From contig NZ_SIHJ01000001.1 in NCBI RefSeq assembly GCF_007859765.1, positions 4,099,360 through 4,163,359 of the forward strand: a stretch of 64,000 bases of DNA. The letters are read 5' to 3'. This document shows, piece after piece, positions 24,919-33,402 of the stretch (positions are counted from its first letter, which is position 1; every line of letters starts with the position of its first letter). The notes below the pieces were generated by a model. The model did no database searches. It was not told the DNA's origin and saw only the letters and a list, made by a program, of their open reading frames with translations. This stretch comes from Posidoniimonas corsicana (GTDB lineage: Bacteria; Planctomycetota; Planctomycetia; Pirellulales; Lacipirellulaceae). A program made the position numbers and the translations under genes.

Positions 24919-26625
24919 TTAGGCGGCGTCAACGGCTACAGGTTGCTCGCTGCGGCGGGGGCGTGTGCGCGGGCCGTTGAGCATCCGCCCGATCCACGTG
25001 TAGCGGACCAGCCAGTCGTAGCTGAGCAGCAGGAGCGCGCTGACCACGCCCAGCAGCAGGCCGATCTTGCCGAGCGACGGGAACACCCAGCCGGCGATCA
25101 GGTACTGCCCGATGATCACCACCGGCAGGTGCGCCAGGTAGAGCCAGTACGACGAGTCGGACAGGTACCGCATGACGCGGCTCTCATCGCTGTAGACCGC
25201 GGCGAACAGGCCCATCGAGCCGAACACCATCAGCCAGACGTACAGCACCTGCAGCAGCGAAGCGAGCGGGTGGAACCACGCGGGGTCGAGCCACGCGTCG
25301 CGGAGGCCCCACGGGCCGAGCGTGACCTCGTACCCGAGCGGGAACACCACCAGCAGCGCGACCGGCAGCGTCCACCGCCAGCCGCGGGTCAGGCGGCCGG
25401 CGCCGTCGTGCGCGTCGTAGTACCAGGCGCCGACGAAGAAGAACAGCGCGTAGTACAGCAGGATGTGCGGCGCCGGGATCAGGCCGGTGGACGTGTCGGG
25501 GCCGTAGAGGGTTTCGAGCTCGCCCATCATCCACTGCGGCACGAGGGTCGCGGGCACGAGCCACAGCCACCGCAGCGGCGACAGCAGCGCCGCGGCCGGC
25601 GGGCCGCGCCACGCGAACCGGTCGGCCAGCCACGCGTAGACCGCGAACGCCGGGATCAGCCAGCACAGGTACCACAAGAACCACAGGTGGTGGAACACCG
25701 GGAAGTAGACCAGCATGAAGTACAGGCCGCTGATCAGCGCGTTGCTGGCGGGCGGGGGCGGCGCGCCGTCGGCGCCGGCGGCCTGCTCGAGCATCGGGAT
25801 CAGCGCCGCGCGGCCCTCCTCGACCTGCGTGCGGCTGACCTCGATGCCGATCAGCTCGGAGAAGAACCTGGTGGTGACCCAATCGACCCGGGCGTTGTCG
25901 AGCGGCGTCGAGCCCAGGCGGTTGGTCGCCGTGGGGTTGGCGTCGTGGGCGAGCAGCAGCCGGCAGCACTCGTCCCGTCCAAAGAAGGCCGCGACGTGCA
26001 GCGGGGTGTCCTGGTCGCGGCTGCCAAAGTCTGGGTCGGCGCCGCTCTCCAGCAGGTACGCGACCAGCTCGTCGTGCCCGAGGGCGATCGCCGAGCCGAG
26101 CGGCGTGGCGCCGCTCCCGGGGTGGCGGAGGTTGAGGTCGGCGCCCGAGTCCACGTACGCACGCACCGGTTCGAGCTGGCCCCCGTTGACGGCTTCCCAG
26201 AACTGCTCGGCCTGCGTGGGCGGGGCGGACGAGTCGTCGGGCTTAGCGGCCAGTTCTCCCGCGATTGCGACGAAGATGAACGCGGCCCAGGTGGCGGGGA
26301 CGATGGTGAACATCCCAACGAACAGCGGCAGGCCGATCCGCCGCGCGCGGTGCGTGAGCAGCGCCTTCAGGCCGCGGCTCCGCCACAGCATGGCGGTGAA
26401 GAACCCGCTGAGGAGGAAGAACAGCGGCATGCGGAACCCGTGGATCGCCGCCATTAGCAGGTCGTACACGCCGTTGGCCGAGACGTCGGTCACCGGCCAC
26501 GCGGCGGCGGTCTGCGGCGCGAACGAGAGGATCACGTGCAGCACGATGCCCAGCAGCATCGCGACCGCGCGGAGCGCGTCGAGGTCGTGGCGGCGGGCGG
26601 GGCGGTCTGGCAGCGGCTGGGCCAT
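24919..26625 (-). CDS. Acyltransferase-3-type membrane protein with inserted ankyrin repeats
   Basis: 568 residues from the ATG at 26625 (the frame runs further upstream without support). The N-terminal half-domain has the acyltransferase-3 hallmarks: HDLDALRAVAMLLGIVLHV with the catalytic-type His, and GFRMPLFFLLSGFF. After membrane segment 3, residues about 138-250 are ankyrin repeats (GATPLGSAIALGHDELVAYL; DTPLHVAAFFGRDECCRLLL). The membrane domain resumes with HHLWFLWYLCW and further helices. It is closest in style to OpgC/MdoC-like acyltransferases. Acyl donor and acceptor are unknown. Confidence 0.9.
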   Translation of the reverse strand: MAQPLPDRPARRHDLDALRAVAMLLGIVLHVILSFAPQTAAAWPVTDVSANGVYDLLMAAIHGFRMPLFFLLSGFFTAMLWRSRGLKALLTHRARRIGLPLFVGMFTIVPATWAAFIFVAIAGELAAKPDDSSAPPTQAEQFWEAVNGGQLEPVRAYVDSGADLNLRHPGSGATPLGSAIALGHDELVAYLLESGADPDFGSRDQDTPLHVAAFFGRDECCRLLLAHDANPTATNRLGSTPLDNARVDWVTTRFFSELIGIEVSRTQVEEGRAALIPMLEQAAGADGAPPPPASNALISGLYFMLVYFPVFHHLWFLWYLCWLIPAFAVYAWLADRFAWRGPPAAALLSPLRWLWLVPATLVPQWMMGELETLYGPDTSTGLIPAPHILLYYALFFFVGAWYYDAHDGAGRLTRGWRWTLPVALLVVFPLGYEVTLGPWGLRDAWLDPAWFHPLASLLQVLYVWLMVFGSMGLFAAVYSDESRVMRYLSDSSYWLYLAHLPVVIIGQYLIAGWVFPSLGKIGLLLGVVSALLLLSYDWLVRYTWIGRMLNGPRTRPRRSEQPVAVDAA

Positions 26626-26716
26626 GTTTGCGTTCCGGGGCGGGGCGGCCTCAGTGTAGCGGAAGAGAGTCCTTCGCCCGGGCGGCCGGGATCTTGGCGT
26701 AGGCAGGCGGAAACGG

Positions 26717-28774
26717 CTACCGGCGGCGGCGGCGGATCGCCAACGCGGCCCAGGCCGCCGGCGCGAGCAGCCACGCGGCTGGTTCGGGGACCGCCCCAAC
26801 GCCGGCGGCGGGCAGCCGGGCGCCGTAGTTCATCCGCCAGACCTGGTAGTCCGCCTGGGTTACCTGGCCGTCGCCGTTGCCGTCGGCGCCCTGGCCGGGG
26901 GCGGCGACCGAGTTGCCCAGGGCGTCGCGCCACACGGTGTAGTCGGCCGCGTCGACCGAGCCATCGGCGTTGTAGTCGCCCAGCAGGAACGGGAGCGTAA
27001 GTGACTCTACCGTGCCGTCCTCGGCGAGCTGCACTTGGGCCACGTGCTCGGCGCCCGCCCAGGTAACGGTCACCAGCTGCTGGCCCTTAAACGCCCGCAG
27101 GGAAGCCTCGCCTTGGTCGTTAGTGGCGAGCGACTCGTCGGTCCACCACTCGCCGAACACCAGGTCGATGAACGCCTGGCCGTTGGGCTTGATGCTCCAG
27201 TCGCTGCGGAACAGGGCGGCGTCGGGCGCGAAGTGGGCGTCCTCCCAGAAGCCCCACATCACCACGTCCGACACGCCCTCGTGGGCGAACATCGCGGTCA
27301 TGAAGTCGCGGAGGTACTCGGCCTGGAGCTGCTCGTCGGTGGTGTTGTAGTCGAACTCGGTGACCTGCACGTCGAGGCCCAAGTCGGCGTAGCGGTCGAC
27401 GATCTGCCACAGGCGCTCGGGGCCGGTGAGGCTGGCGTCGGAGAAGTGCCCCTGCAGGCCGACGCCGTCGACCGGCGCGCCGGCGTCGATGAGGGCTTCG
27501 AGCTGGTCCTCGAGCAGCCGCTGGTTAGACGTGTCGACCCCGCCGCCCGAGGTGAGGATGCCGTACTCGTTGAGGTAGAGCCTGGCGTCGGGCGCGGCGG
27601 CGGCGGCCAGCTGGAACCATTCGGCCATGGCGGCGTCGCCCTCGGGCAGGTTGTCCATGATGTCGTGGTTGGCGCGGGGCTCGTTCACGACGTCCCACCA
27701 GCCGATGCGTCCGGAGAACTCGCCGGCCAGGTCGGCGATGTGGCCGGCCACCCGGTCGCGCAGCTGCTGCTGCTCGGCCGTGTTGAGCGGCGCGCCGGCC
27801 AGCAGCGAGCGAACGTCCGCCGGCAGGTTAGACTCGCCCGGCCAGACCAGCACGTGCCCGCGGGCCGCGATGCCGTGCGACTCAAGCCAGTCGAGCGTCT
27901 GCGCGGCGCCCGCGCGGGTGAAGTTGCTCCCCCACTCGCCTTCCCAGGGAGGCCACTTGAGGTTGTTTTCGATGGTCGCGATGTTGAACAGCTCGGCCAC
28001 CTTGTCCTTGTAGTCGTCGTGCACCGGGTTGTTGTCGCGGAGGCGGACCGCCTGCACGGCGGAGCCGAAGCCGAACGCGTGCGACTGCTGCCGCACCCGC
28101 ACGCCGGCCCCGGCGACCTCCGCGCCGCTGGCGTCGGTCACGCGGACGGTGAGGTCGGCCTTGCGGACGGCGTCGATCCGCGCGGCGGCCTCGGCCCGCC
28201 AGGGCGCGTCGGGCGCGTGGCCCTCGTACGGCGGGGGCGGCGGGGCGTCGGTGCTGACCAGCAGGTTGTCGAAGGTGAGGTCGAACGGCTCGGGCGAGGC
28301 CCACTGCCCCTCGACGGCCCAGTTGGTGATCTGCGACAGGTCCGGCGGCGTGTCGACGAAGCCGCTGCCGTCGTACACGGCGTCGGGCTCGGCCAGCGTG
28401 TTGAGCGAAGTCAGCCGCACCGGTTCGCCCGGCGTGTAGCCGCTGGCGTTGAAGTTCCACCGCCCGGACAAGCCGGACGCGTCGTTCAATTGAACCAGGA
28501 AGAAGTCGGTCCCATGGGCGGCGTTCGGTGTGAAGTCGACCACCAGCCGCCCGTCGGCGAAGCCCGAGAGGTCGAGCGTCTGGTTCACCACGCCGGCGCC
28601 CCAGCCGTCCGCCGGGTCATACAACCGGACGCTGCCGGCATCGGACTGCTGCTCGAAGCCGCCGTAGGTGTAGGAGAACCCCGCGCCATCGAAGTCGGAA
28701 AGCACGAATTCATCGCCGCGGCAGACCACCGCGGCGGCAAGCAACAACACAACAGCAGGGGCGGAGCGGAGCAT
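26717..28774 (-). CDS. Secreted GH10 endo-xylanase-like protein with dockerin-like repeats and PEP-CTERM tail
   Basis: 685 residues from the ATG at 28774. Order: signal peptide (1-19), beta-rich N-terminal domain probably binding carbohydrate (21-175), and GH10 catalytic domain (about 190-540). The acid/base is Glu365 in WWDVVNEP and the nucleophile Glu473 in VQVTEFD. Two dockerin-like Ca loops follow (DYNADGSVDAADYTVWRD; DGNGDGQVTQADYQVWR). A PEP-CTERM-type tail ends the protein (VPEPAAW, hydrophobic helix, RRRRR). It hydrolyses xylan-type beta-1,4 chains by family, probably surface-displayed. It is the next gene upstream of the acyltransferase, 90 bp away. Confidence 0.93.
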   Translation of the reverse strand: MLRSAPAVVLLLAAAVVCRGDEFVLSDFDGAGFSYTYGGFEQQSDAGSVRLYDPADGWGAGVVNQTLDLSGFADGRLVVDFTPNAAHGTDFFLVQLNDASGLSGRWNFNASGYTPGEPVRLTSLNTLAEPDAVYDGSGFVDTPPDLSQITNWAVEGQWASPEPFDLTFDNLLVSTDAPPPPPYEGHAPDAPWRAEAAARIDAVRKADLTVRVTDASGAEVAGAGVRVRQQSHAFGFGSAVQAVRLRDNNPVHDDYKDKVAELFNIATIENNLKWPPWEGEWGSNFTRAGAAQTLDWLESHGIAARGHVLVWPGESNLPADVRSLLAGAPLNTAEQQQLRDRVAGHIADLAGEFSGRIGWWDVVNEPRANHDIMDNLPEGDAAMAEWFQLAAAAAPDARLYLNEYGILTSGGGVDTSNQRLLEDQLEALIDAGAPVDGVGLQGHFSDASLTGPERLWQIVDRYADLGLDVQVTEFDYNTTDEQLQAEYLRDFMTAMFAHEGVSDVVMWGFWEDAHFAPDAALFRSDWSIKPNGQAFIDLVFGEWWTDESLATNDQGEASLRAFKGQQLVTVTWAGAEHVAQVQLAEDGTVESLTLPFLLGDYNADGSVDAADYTVWRDALGNSVAAPGQGADGNGDGQVTQADYQVWRMNYGARLPAAGVGAVPEPAAWLLAPAAWAALAIRRRRR

Positions 28775-28861
28775 ACGCGGGTCCCGGACCGGGAAGACAA
28801 GCCAACGCCCGCCCAGTATACCGCCCCGCTGCAGCGGCGGCGAACAACCGACCCGCACCGC

Positions 28862-29215
28862 CTACCCGGGCAGCCCCTCCAGCTCGAACACCGGGCGCAC
28901 CTCGACCGTGCCCTTCTTGGCCGGCGGGATGCTGGCGGCGAAGGCGAGCGCGTCGTCGAGCGTGGGGACGTCGATCACGTAGAAGCCGCCGAGCTGCTCG
29001 GTGGTCTCGGCGAAGGGGCCGTCGGTCACGCGCCGCTCGCCGTCCCGCACGCGGACGCTGACTGCGGTCGCGACCGGGTGCAGCGGGCTGGCCATGAGGT
29101 ACTGCCCCTTGGCGGCGAGGTTGTCGCAGAGCTTGGCCGACTCGGCCATGCATTCCGATCGTTCCTGTTCGGTCCACGCCTCCTCGGCGCCGTAAACCAG
29201 CAACATGTACTTCAT
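28862..29215 (-). CDS. YCII/DGPF family protein (1)
   Basis: 117 residues. The DGPF motif reads RRVTDGPFAETTEQLGGFYVID, in the alpha/beta ferredoxin-like YCII fold that starts MKYMLLVYGAEEAW. DGPF proteins are the hallmark partners of ECF42 sigma factors; their reaction is not established. It is the last gene of the ECF42-linked operon, 30 bp after the VOC gene. Confidence 0.92.
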   Translation of the reverse strand: MKYMLLVYGAEEAWTEQERSECMAESAKLCDNLAAKGQYLMASPLHPVATAVSVRVRDGERRVTDGPFAETTEQLGGFYVIDVPTLDDALAFAASIPPAKKGTVEVRPVFELEGLPG

Positions 29216-29245
29216 TGCGGGGTTCCTTCGCGGATGTGCATCGGG

Positions 29246-29728
29246 TTACTTGGCGGCTTGCTGGAGCGCAGCGATGTCGATTTTCTCCATCTGCATGATT
29301 GCGCTGATTACCTTCTCGCTACTAGCCGGGTCGGCGATCAGTTGCTCGACGCAGTCGGGGACGATCTGCCACGACACCCCGTAGCGGTCCTTGAGCCAGC
29401 CGCACTGCAGGTTGCTGCCGCCTTGGGCCAACTTTTGCCAGTAGTGGTCGACCTCGTACTGCGTTTCACACACGACCTGCAGCGAGAGCGCCTCGCTGAA
29501 CTCGGCGCGGGGGCCGTTCAGCGCAGTGAACGAAACGCCGTCCAGCACGAACGCGACCGTGAGCGCCGTGCCGGGGGTCTTGCCGTGGATCTCTCGCCCG
29601 GCCTCGCCGTACCGCGAGATGGCGTTGATTTTGGAGTTGGGGAAGACGGACACGTAGAACTCGGCCGCCTGCTCGGCCTGATCCTCGAACATCAAGCATG
29701 GCACAACGCGTGGGCCTTTGATCGGCAT
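29246..29728 (-). CDS. PhnB-like VOC family protein (1)
   Basis: 160 residues from the ATG at 29728 (AGGAG upstream). The fold begins IKGPRVVPCLMFEDQAEQAAEFYVSVF and has the PhnB / 3-demethylubiquinone-methyltransferase-like markers: DGVSFTALNGPRAEFSEALSLQV, then QCGWLKDRYGVSWQIVP. The reaction is unknown; members often lack a full metal site. It is inside the ECF42-linked operon. Confidence 0.9.
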   Translation of the reverse strand: MPIKGPRVVPCLMFEDQAEQAAEFYVSVFPNSKINAISRYGEAGREIHGKTPGTALTVAFVLDGVSFTALNGPRAEFSEALSLQVVCETQYEVDHYWQKLAQGGSNLQCGWLKDRYGVSWQIVPDCVEQLIADPASSEKVISAIMQMEKIDIAALQQAAK

Positions 29729-29765
29729 GGGGGTCTCCTGTTGGTTCCTGACGTCGGCGGCATCA

Positions 29766-30497
29766 CTAACCGCCGTAGGTTGGCCGCTGCGGCCAGCCCG
29801 GGGGCGATTCTTCAAAGTCTTCCTGCCGGCCGTACGGGGTTTGGTCGAGCAGGCTGTAGGCGTCGGTCAGCCGCTCCACGCCCCGTGCGTACGTGGAGTA
29901 GGTGTGGTAGGGCTCGCCACCGACCGAGAAGAAGACGCTCAGGCCGTGTGTCTCGCCGTTGGCGAACCACGGCTCGCCGTTGCTCCGCGCGATCACCTCC
30001 TGCTCGTCACGGTAGTTGTGCTGTAGCGGAACAACCCCGCGGTCCAGCGTGACGTGGTAGTCGTAGTTGAAATCGCTGTCGTGCGACGAGCACCACGGCA
30101 GCGTCCAGCCTTGGTCTTCCTTGTACGCGGCCAGCTTCTCGTACGGCGCCCGCGAAACGAGCAGCAGCGTGGTGTCGCGTTCCGCCAGCATCGACAGGTT
30201 CCCCAGTGCGTTGACAAAGTCGGTGCAGCCGCTGCAGCCGCGATCCCAGTCTGGGTCATACATGAAGTGATACACGATCAACTGCCGCCGGCCCTCGAAC
30301 AGATCGGGCAGGCCGAGCTCGCCATTGGGCCCGGTGAACCGGTAGGCCTTTTGGACCCGCTCCATAGGCAGCCGGCGGCGCATCGCAGTGATGCGGTCGT
30401 ACTGCCGGGTGAGTTCTTTCTCAGCCGCGAGCAGGTCTTTTCGCCGTGCAAGCCACTCATTGTGGTTGACGACGGGCGGGTGCGATATGGCGGTCAT
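29766..30497 (-). CDS. DUF899 thioredoxin-like protein
   Basis: 243 residues from the ATG at 30497. The family start is [20 protein letters not shown], and the thioredoxin-like core includes [20 protein letters not shown] with a CxxC. The C-terminal [20 protein letters not shown] is typical. DUF899 proteins often accompany ECF42 and YCII genes. A redox function is inferred from the fold. It lies 10 bp after the MerC-like gene. Confidence 0.9.
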   Translation of the reverse strand: MTAISHPPVVNHNEWLARRKDLLAAEKELTRQYDRITAMRRRLPMERVQKAYRFTGPNGELGLPDLFEGRRQLIVYHFMYDPDWDRGCSGCTDFVNALGNLSMLAERDTTLLLVSRAPYEKLAAYKEDQGWTLPWCSSHDSDFNYDYHVTLDRGVVPLQHNYRDEQEVIARSNGEPWFANGETHGLSVFFSVGGEPYHTYSTYARGVERLTDAYSLLDQTPYGRQEDFEESPPGWPQRPTYGG

Positions 30498-30507
30498 TGG
30501 GGGGTTC

Positions 30508-30810
30508 CTATTCGTGATCGGCGACAGGCGCCGTGGGTTGTCCACCGCTGCAAGGGCGGCGGGTCAGAGCCCGCCACGTCTCCAGGGCGACGACAGCGGC
30601 GGGCAGCAGGAGGGCGGCGCCGATTGCGTAGTAGAGCGTCGCGGCAAGGCGGGCCGAAACACTCACCCCCGCCAGCACCATGATCCATCCAGCCAGGCAG
30701 AGGGGGCACTTTGGCAGGAGCAGGAACCCGGCGAGTGGCGCCAGCCCGCCCGCGGCGCCAACCACCCTGGGCAGGACGCCTCGTTGCTTTTGCTTGCAGC
30801 ATGCTTTCAT
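30508..30810 (-). CDS. Small Cys-rich membrane protein, MerC-like
   Basis: 100 residues from the ATG at 30810. [11 protein letters not shown] at the start and [16 protein letters not shown] in the first of two membrane helices give vicinal and CxxC cysteines, as in small mercury/metal transport proteins. The family assignment is loose. It sits between a YCII gene and the DUF899 gene in the same operon, so a role in the ECF42 response is likely. Confidence 0.7.
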   Translation of the reverse strand: MKACCKQKQRGVLPRVVGAAGGLAPLAGFLLLPKCPLCLAGWIMVLAGVSVSARLAATLYYAIGAALLLPAAVVALETWRALTRRPCSGGQPTAPVADHE

Positions 30811-30829
30811 CGTGGCGTGCCGGAAGGGG

Positions 30830-31258
30830 TTAGCTCTGCTTGGCATTCAGCTCGAGGCGCATCTGTTCTTCGCGTTCGGCCAGGCCCTCCGGCGCGGCGT
30901 CGGCAAAGTCCTCGATTGTGTAGAGCGGCCGGATCTCGATCTCGGAGTCTTCCGGCATCGGGTTGGGGCAGCGTTTGACCCAAGCGACGGCGTCGTCCAG
31001 CGAGTCGACCTCCCACAGCCAGTAGCCGGCGACCAGCTCCTTGGTCTCGGCGAAGGGGCCGTCGATCACGGCGCGGTCGGCGCCGCTGAACCTGACCCGC
31101 AGCCCCTGGGAGCTGGGCTTCAGGCCCTCGCCCGCCAGCATGACGCCGGCCGCGACGAGCTCCTCATTGAACTTTCCCATCGCGGTCAGCAGCTCCTCGC
31201 TGGGGAGCTGCCCCGCCTCGGACGACTCGGTCGCTTTGACCAACACCATTACCTTCAT
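30830..31258 (-). CDS. YCII/DGPF family protein (2)
   Basis: 142 residues starting MKVMVLVKATESSEAGQLP. The DGPF motif reads RAVIDGPFAETKELVAGYWLWEV. It is longer than its paralogues because of a charged C-terminal helix (GLAEREEQMRLELNAK). It is an operon member between YCII (3) and the MerC-like gene. Confidence 0.93.
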   Translation of the reverse strand: MKVMVLVKATESSEAGQLPSEELLTAMGKFNEELVAAGVMLAGEGLKPSSQGLRVRFSGADRAVIDGPFAETKELVAGYWLWEVDSLDDAVAWVKRCPNPMPEDSEIEIRPLYTIEDFADAAPEGLAEREEQMRLELNAKQS

Positions 31259-31303
31259 CGAACCTCTCCTGGGATTGAATGCTATGAACGGCTACGCCGC
31301 GTC

Positions 31304-31651
31304 CTACCTGGCGGGGGCTTCCTCGAGCCGGCGGACCTCGACCGTGCCGCTCTGTGCGGAAGGGAACCGGCTGGCGATGGCCACGGCCTCGTCCAGCGTG
31401 TCGACGTCCACCAGCACGTATCCGCCGAGCTGCTCCTTGGTCTCGGCGAACGGCCCGTCGCGGCAGGTCGCCTGGCCGTCGCGAACGAGTACGCTGACGG
31501 CCGTGGCGACCGGCTCCAGGGGCGACGCGGCCACGTACTTCGACTCGGCGTGCAGCTCGCGGCAGATCTGCAGAGCGTTCTCCATCTCGCCCGGCAGCTC
31601 CTCGGCGGTGAACGCGTCCTCGCGGTTGTACATCAGCAGCAGGTACTTCAT
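31304..31651 (-). CDS. YCII/DGPF family protein (3)
   Basis: 115 residues starting MKYLLLMYNREDAF. The motif is CRDGPFAETKEQLGGYVLVDV. It is most like YCII (1), including the SPLEPVATAVSVLVRDG stretch, so these two are probably recent duplicates. Four bp separate it from the gene upstream. Confidence 0.93.
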   Translation of the reverse strand: MKYLLLMYNREDAFTAEELPGEMENALQICRELHAESKYVAASPLEPVATAVSVLVRDGQATCRDGPFAETKEQLGGYVLVDVDTLDEAVAIASRFPSAQSGTVEVRRLEEAPAR

Positions 31652-31655
31652 CCGG

Positions 31656-32051
31656 CTACTCCCCCACCCCTGCCGCCTGGTCGCGCTGGGCGATCAGGGC
31701 GTTGATGGTCTCGTCCGCGGGCCGGACCTCGAACGGCCCGAACCGCACGCCCGGGTGCTTGGACATCAGCGCGATGGCGTGGTTGAGGTCGCGGGCCTCG
31801 AGCAGCAGGATGCCGCCGAGGTGCTCCTTGGTCTCGGAGTAGGGGCCGTCGGTGACGGCGGCCTTGCCGTTCTGGTGGCGGAGCACAACGCCCGCTTCGC
31901 CGCCCTGCAGGGCCTCGCCGCCGAGGAAGTGCCCGCCCCGACGCAGCTCGTCGTCGTAGGCGAAGCACTCCTCCATGCCGGCTTTCATCTCCACCTCGCT
32001 CATCGCGGCGAACTTCGACTCGTCGTAATAGCCGAGGCAGACAAACTTCAT
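31656..32051 (-). CDS. YCII/DGPF family protein (4)
   Basis: 131 residues starting [14 protein letters not shown]. The motif is varied to [20 protein letters not shown] (DGPY instead of DGPF). The [11 protein letters not shown] start marks a separate subfamily that also commonly travels with ECF42. Operon member. Confidence 0.92.
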   Translation of the reverse strand: MKFVCLGYYDESKFAAMSEVEMKAGMEECFAYDDELRRGGHFLGGEALQGGEAGVVLRHQNGKAAVTDGPYSETKEHLGGILLLEARDLNHAIALMSKHPGVRFGPFEVRPADETINALIAQRDQAAGVGE

Positions 32052-32090
32052 CGTGCTGGTTCCTTTGCGGGTGGAGCGAGGGCAGTGGCG

Positions 32091-32573
32091 CTAGGACTGG
32101 GGCGCCTGCTGGATGGCCTCTTTCATGGCCTCGTTCACCTCTTCGGGCGTGAGGTCCTTGATGTGGGTGGCGAACGACCAGCAGTGGCCGAACGGGTCGA
32201 CGACCACCGCGTAGCGGTCGCCCCAGAACATGTCGGCGGGCGGCATGCGGGGGGTAGCGCCGGCGTCGACCGCCTGCTGGAACGCGGCGTCGCAGTCGTC
32301 GACATGGCGGTGCAGCGTGACCGGCGTGCCGCCCAACGCCGCCGGGTTGCGCTGCGCGCCGTCGCAGTACTCAGGGAACTCGTCGGCGAGGAACACGAAC
32401 TGCTCACCGATCCGGATGCAGGCGTGCATCAGCCGCTCGCCGCCCGGTTCCGGCAGGCGCATCTGCTCCTCGGCGCCGAACGCCTGCTTGTAGAACTCGA
32501 TCGCGTCGGGCGCCGAGCTGCAGACCAGGTGGGGGATGACGCCGTTGAACTGTTCGGGGTTGCTGTTGGACAT
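32091..32573 (-). CDS. PhnB-like VOC family protein (2)
   Basis: 160 residues. Glyoxalase/bleomycin-resistance fold: VIPHLVCSSAPDAIEFYKQAFGAEE, then MHACIRIGEQFVFLADEFPE, then MFWGDRYAVVVDPFGHCWSFATH. The DPFGHxW ending is classical. Glu and His at metal positions are partly kept, so metal binding is possible. Operon member, 30 bp after the DUF1579 gene. Confidence 0.92.
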   Translation of the reverse strand: MSNSNPEQFNGVIPHLVCSSAPDAIEFYKQAFGAEEQMRLPEPGGERLMHACIRIGEQFVFLADEFPEYCDGAQRNPAALGGTPVTLHRHVDDCDAAFQQAVDAGATPRMPPADMFWGDRYAVVVDPFGHCWSFATHIKDLTPEEVNEAMKEAIQQAPQS

Positions 32574-32603
32574 GGTTCGCTCCGTTGGATACTGGATGGT
32601 TGC

Positions 32604-33170
32604 TTAACGCTTGCGGGCGTACTTGATTTCCATGCCCTTCTGCCAGGAACCGTCGTCCTGCTGCACCGAGGAGGTGAAAGTCAGATGATCGTCGTCCTGC
32701 ACCTCGAGGACCTCTTTAAACTTGCTCAGCCCGCCGGGCTTCATCGGGCAGGGGCCCTCGCACAGGAGGGTAAGCTGGTTGCGTTTGTCGTTCAGTTGGC
32801 CCCGGTAGTCCCACTGGTAGTCGGACATCGAATCGATCCAAGTCCCGACGAACTGCTGTTTCTCCGCGTTGAATCCGAGCGTTTGCAGCCCTACGTACGG
32901 GGCGCCCATCATCTCGCCGCGGTGCTCGGACTGGATCCAGAATTTTCCGAGCGGCCTGGTGGCGGCCGTGCCGCGGCTGGTCATCGCGGGCTGGCCGGGC
33001 ATGTGGATCGTGACAGTCGTTTCCCACTCTCCGGCCAGCTTCTGCTGCAGCCACTCGTGCTGCTTGGTGGGCTTCGGCATCTCCGGCATAGGGGGCGTTT
33101 CTTGCGCATGAGCGCTGGTCCAGACGGCCGAAAGAATCAACAACACGTGGACCGGTACGATAACTCGCAT
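32604..33170 (-). CDS. Secreted DUF1579 family protein
   Basis: 188 residues with a signal peptide (MRVIVPVHVLLILSAVWTSA, cut near AHA). The DUF1579 body is KQHEWLQQKLAGEWETTVTI, GTAATRPLGKFWIQSEHRGEMMG and a C-terminal FTSSVQQDDGSWQKGMEIKY. It is the first gene of the operon and directly downstream of the ECF42-like promoter. Function unknown; it is the only exported member of the group. Confidence 0.9.
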   Translation of the reverse strand: MRVIVPVHVLLILSAVWTSAHAQETPPMPEMPKPTKQHEWLQQKLAGEWETTVTIHMPGQPAMTSRGTAATRPLGKFWIQSEHRGEMMGAPYVGLQTLGFNAEKQQFVGTWIDSMSDYQWDYRGQLNDKRNQLTLLCEGPCPMKPGGLSKFKEVLEVQDDDHLTFTSSVQQDDGSWQKGMEIKYARKR

Positions 33171-33234
33171 GACTTGCTCCAGATGGGGAAAAGGATGGCG
33201 ACGTTGCTCCGCCGCCTCGTGGTTCTACCAGGTA

Positions 33235-33261
33235 GTCGAACGCCCGGCGCGATGCTCGACA
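33235..33261 (-). promoter_or_regulatory. Candidate ECF42-type promoter
   Basis: The minus strand has TGTCGA (33261-33256), a 17-bp spacer and CGAC (33238-33235). This matches the -35 TGTCGA and -10 CG(A/T)C pattern I recall for ECF42 promoters in Streptomyces. It lies about 65 bp before the DUF1579 ATG. A second TGTCGA at 33307-33302 lacks a -10 at that spacing. Confidence 0.55.
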
Positions 33262-33402
33262 GGCGCCCGGAAAGAATTCGAAAGAATCTCGACTAGTACC
33301 GTCGACAGCGTTCCAACTAGAGCGTCAATCAACCCGATTTCAGTAGAAACCGGCCACCTGAGGCCCTCTAATAGGGGGAGTCGCTCACAGCTGAGCCTCG
33401 AG

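Noticed and set aside
27035..30052. 1005-codon plus-strand frame across the GH10, YCII, VOC and DUF899 genes
   Set aside because: It runs antisense through four well-supported genes and shows no domain of its own.
33302..33307. Second TGTCGA as an additional ECF42 promoter
   Set aside because: No CG(A/T)C lies 16-18 bp downstream on the same strand, unlike the copy at 33261-33256.
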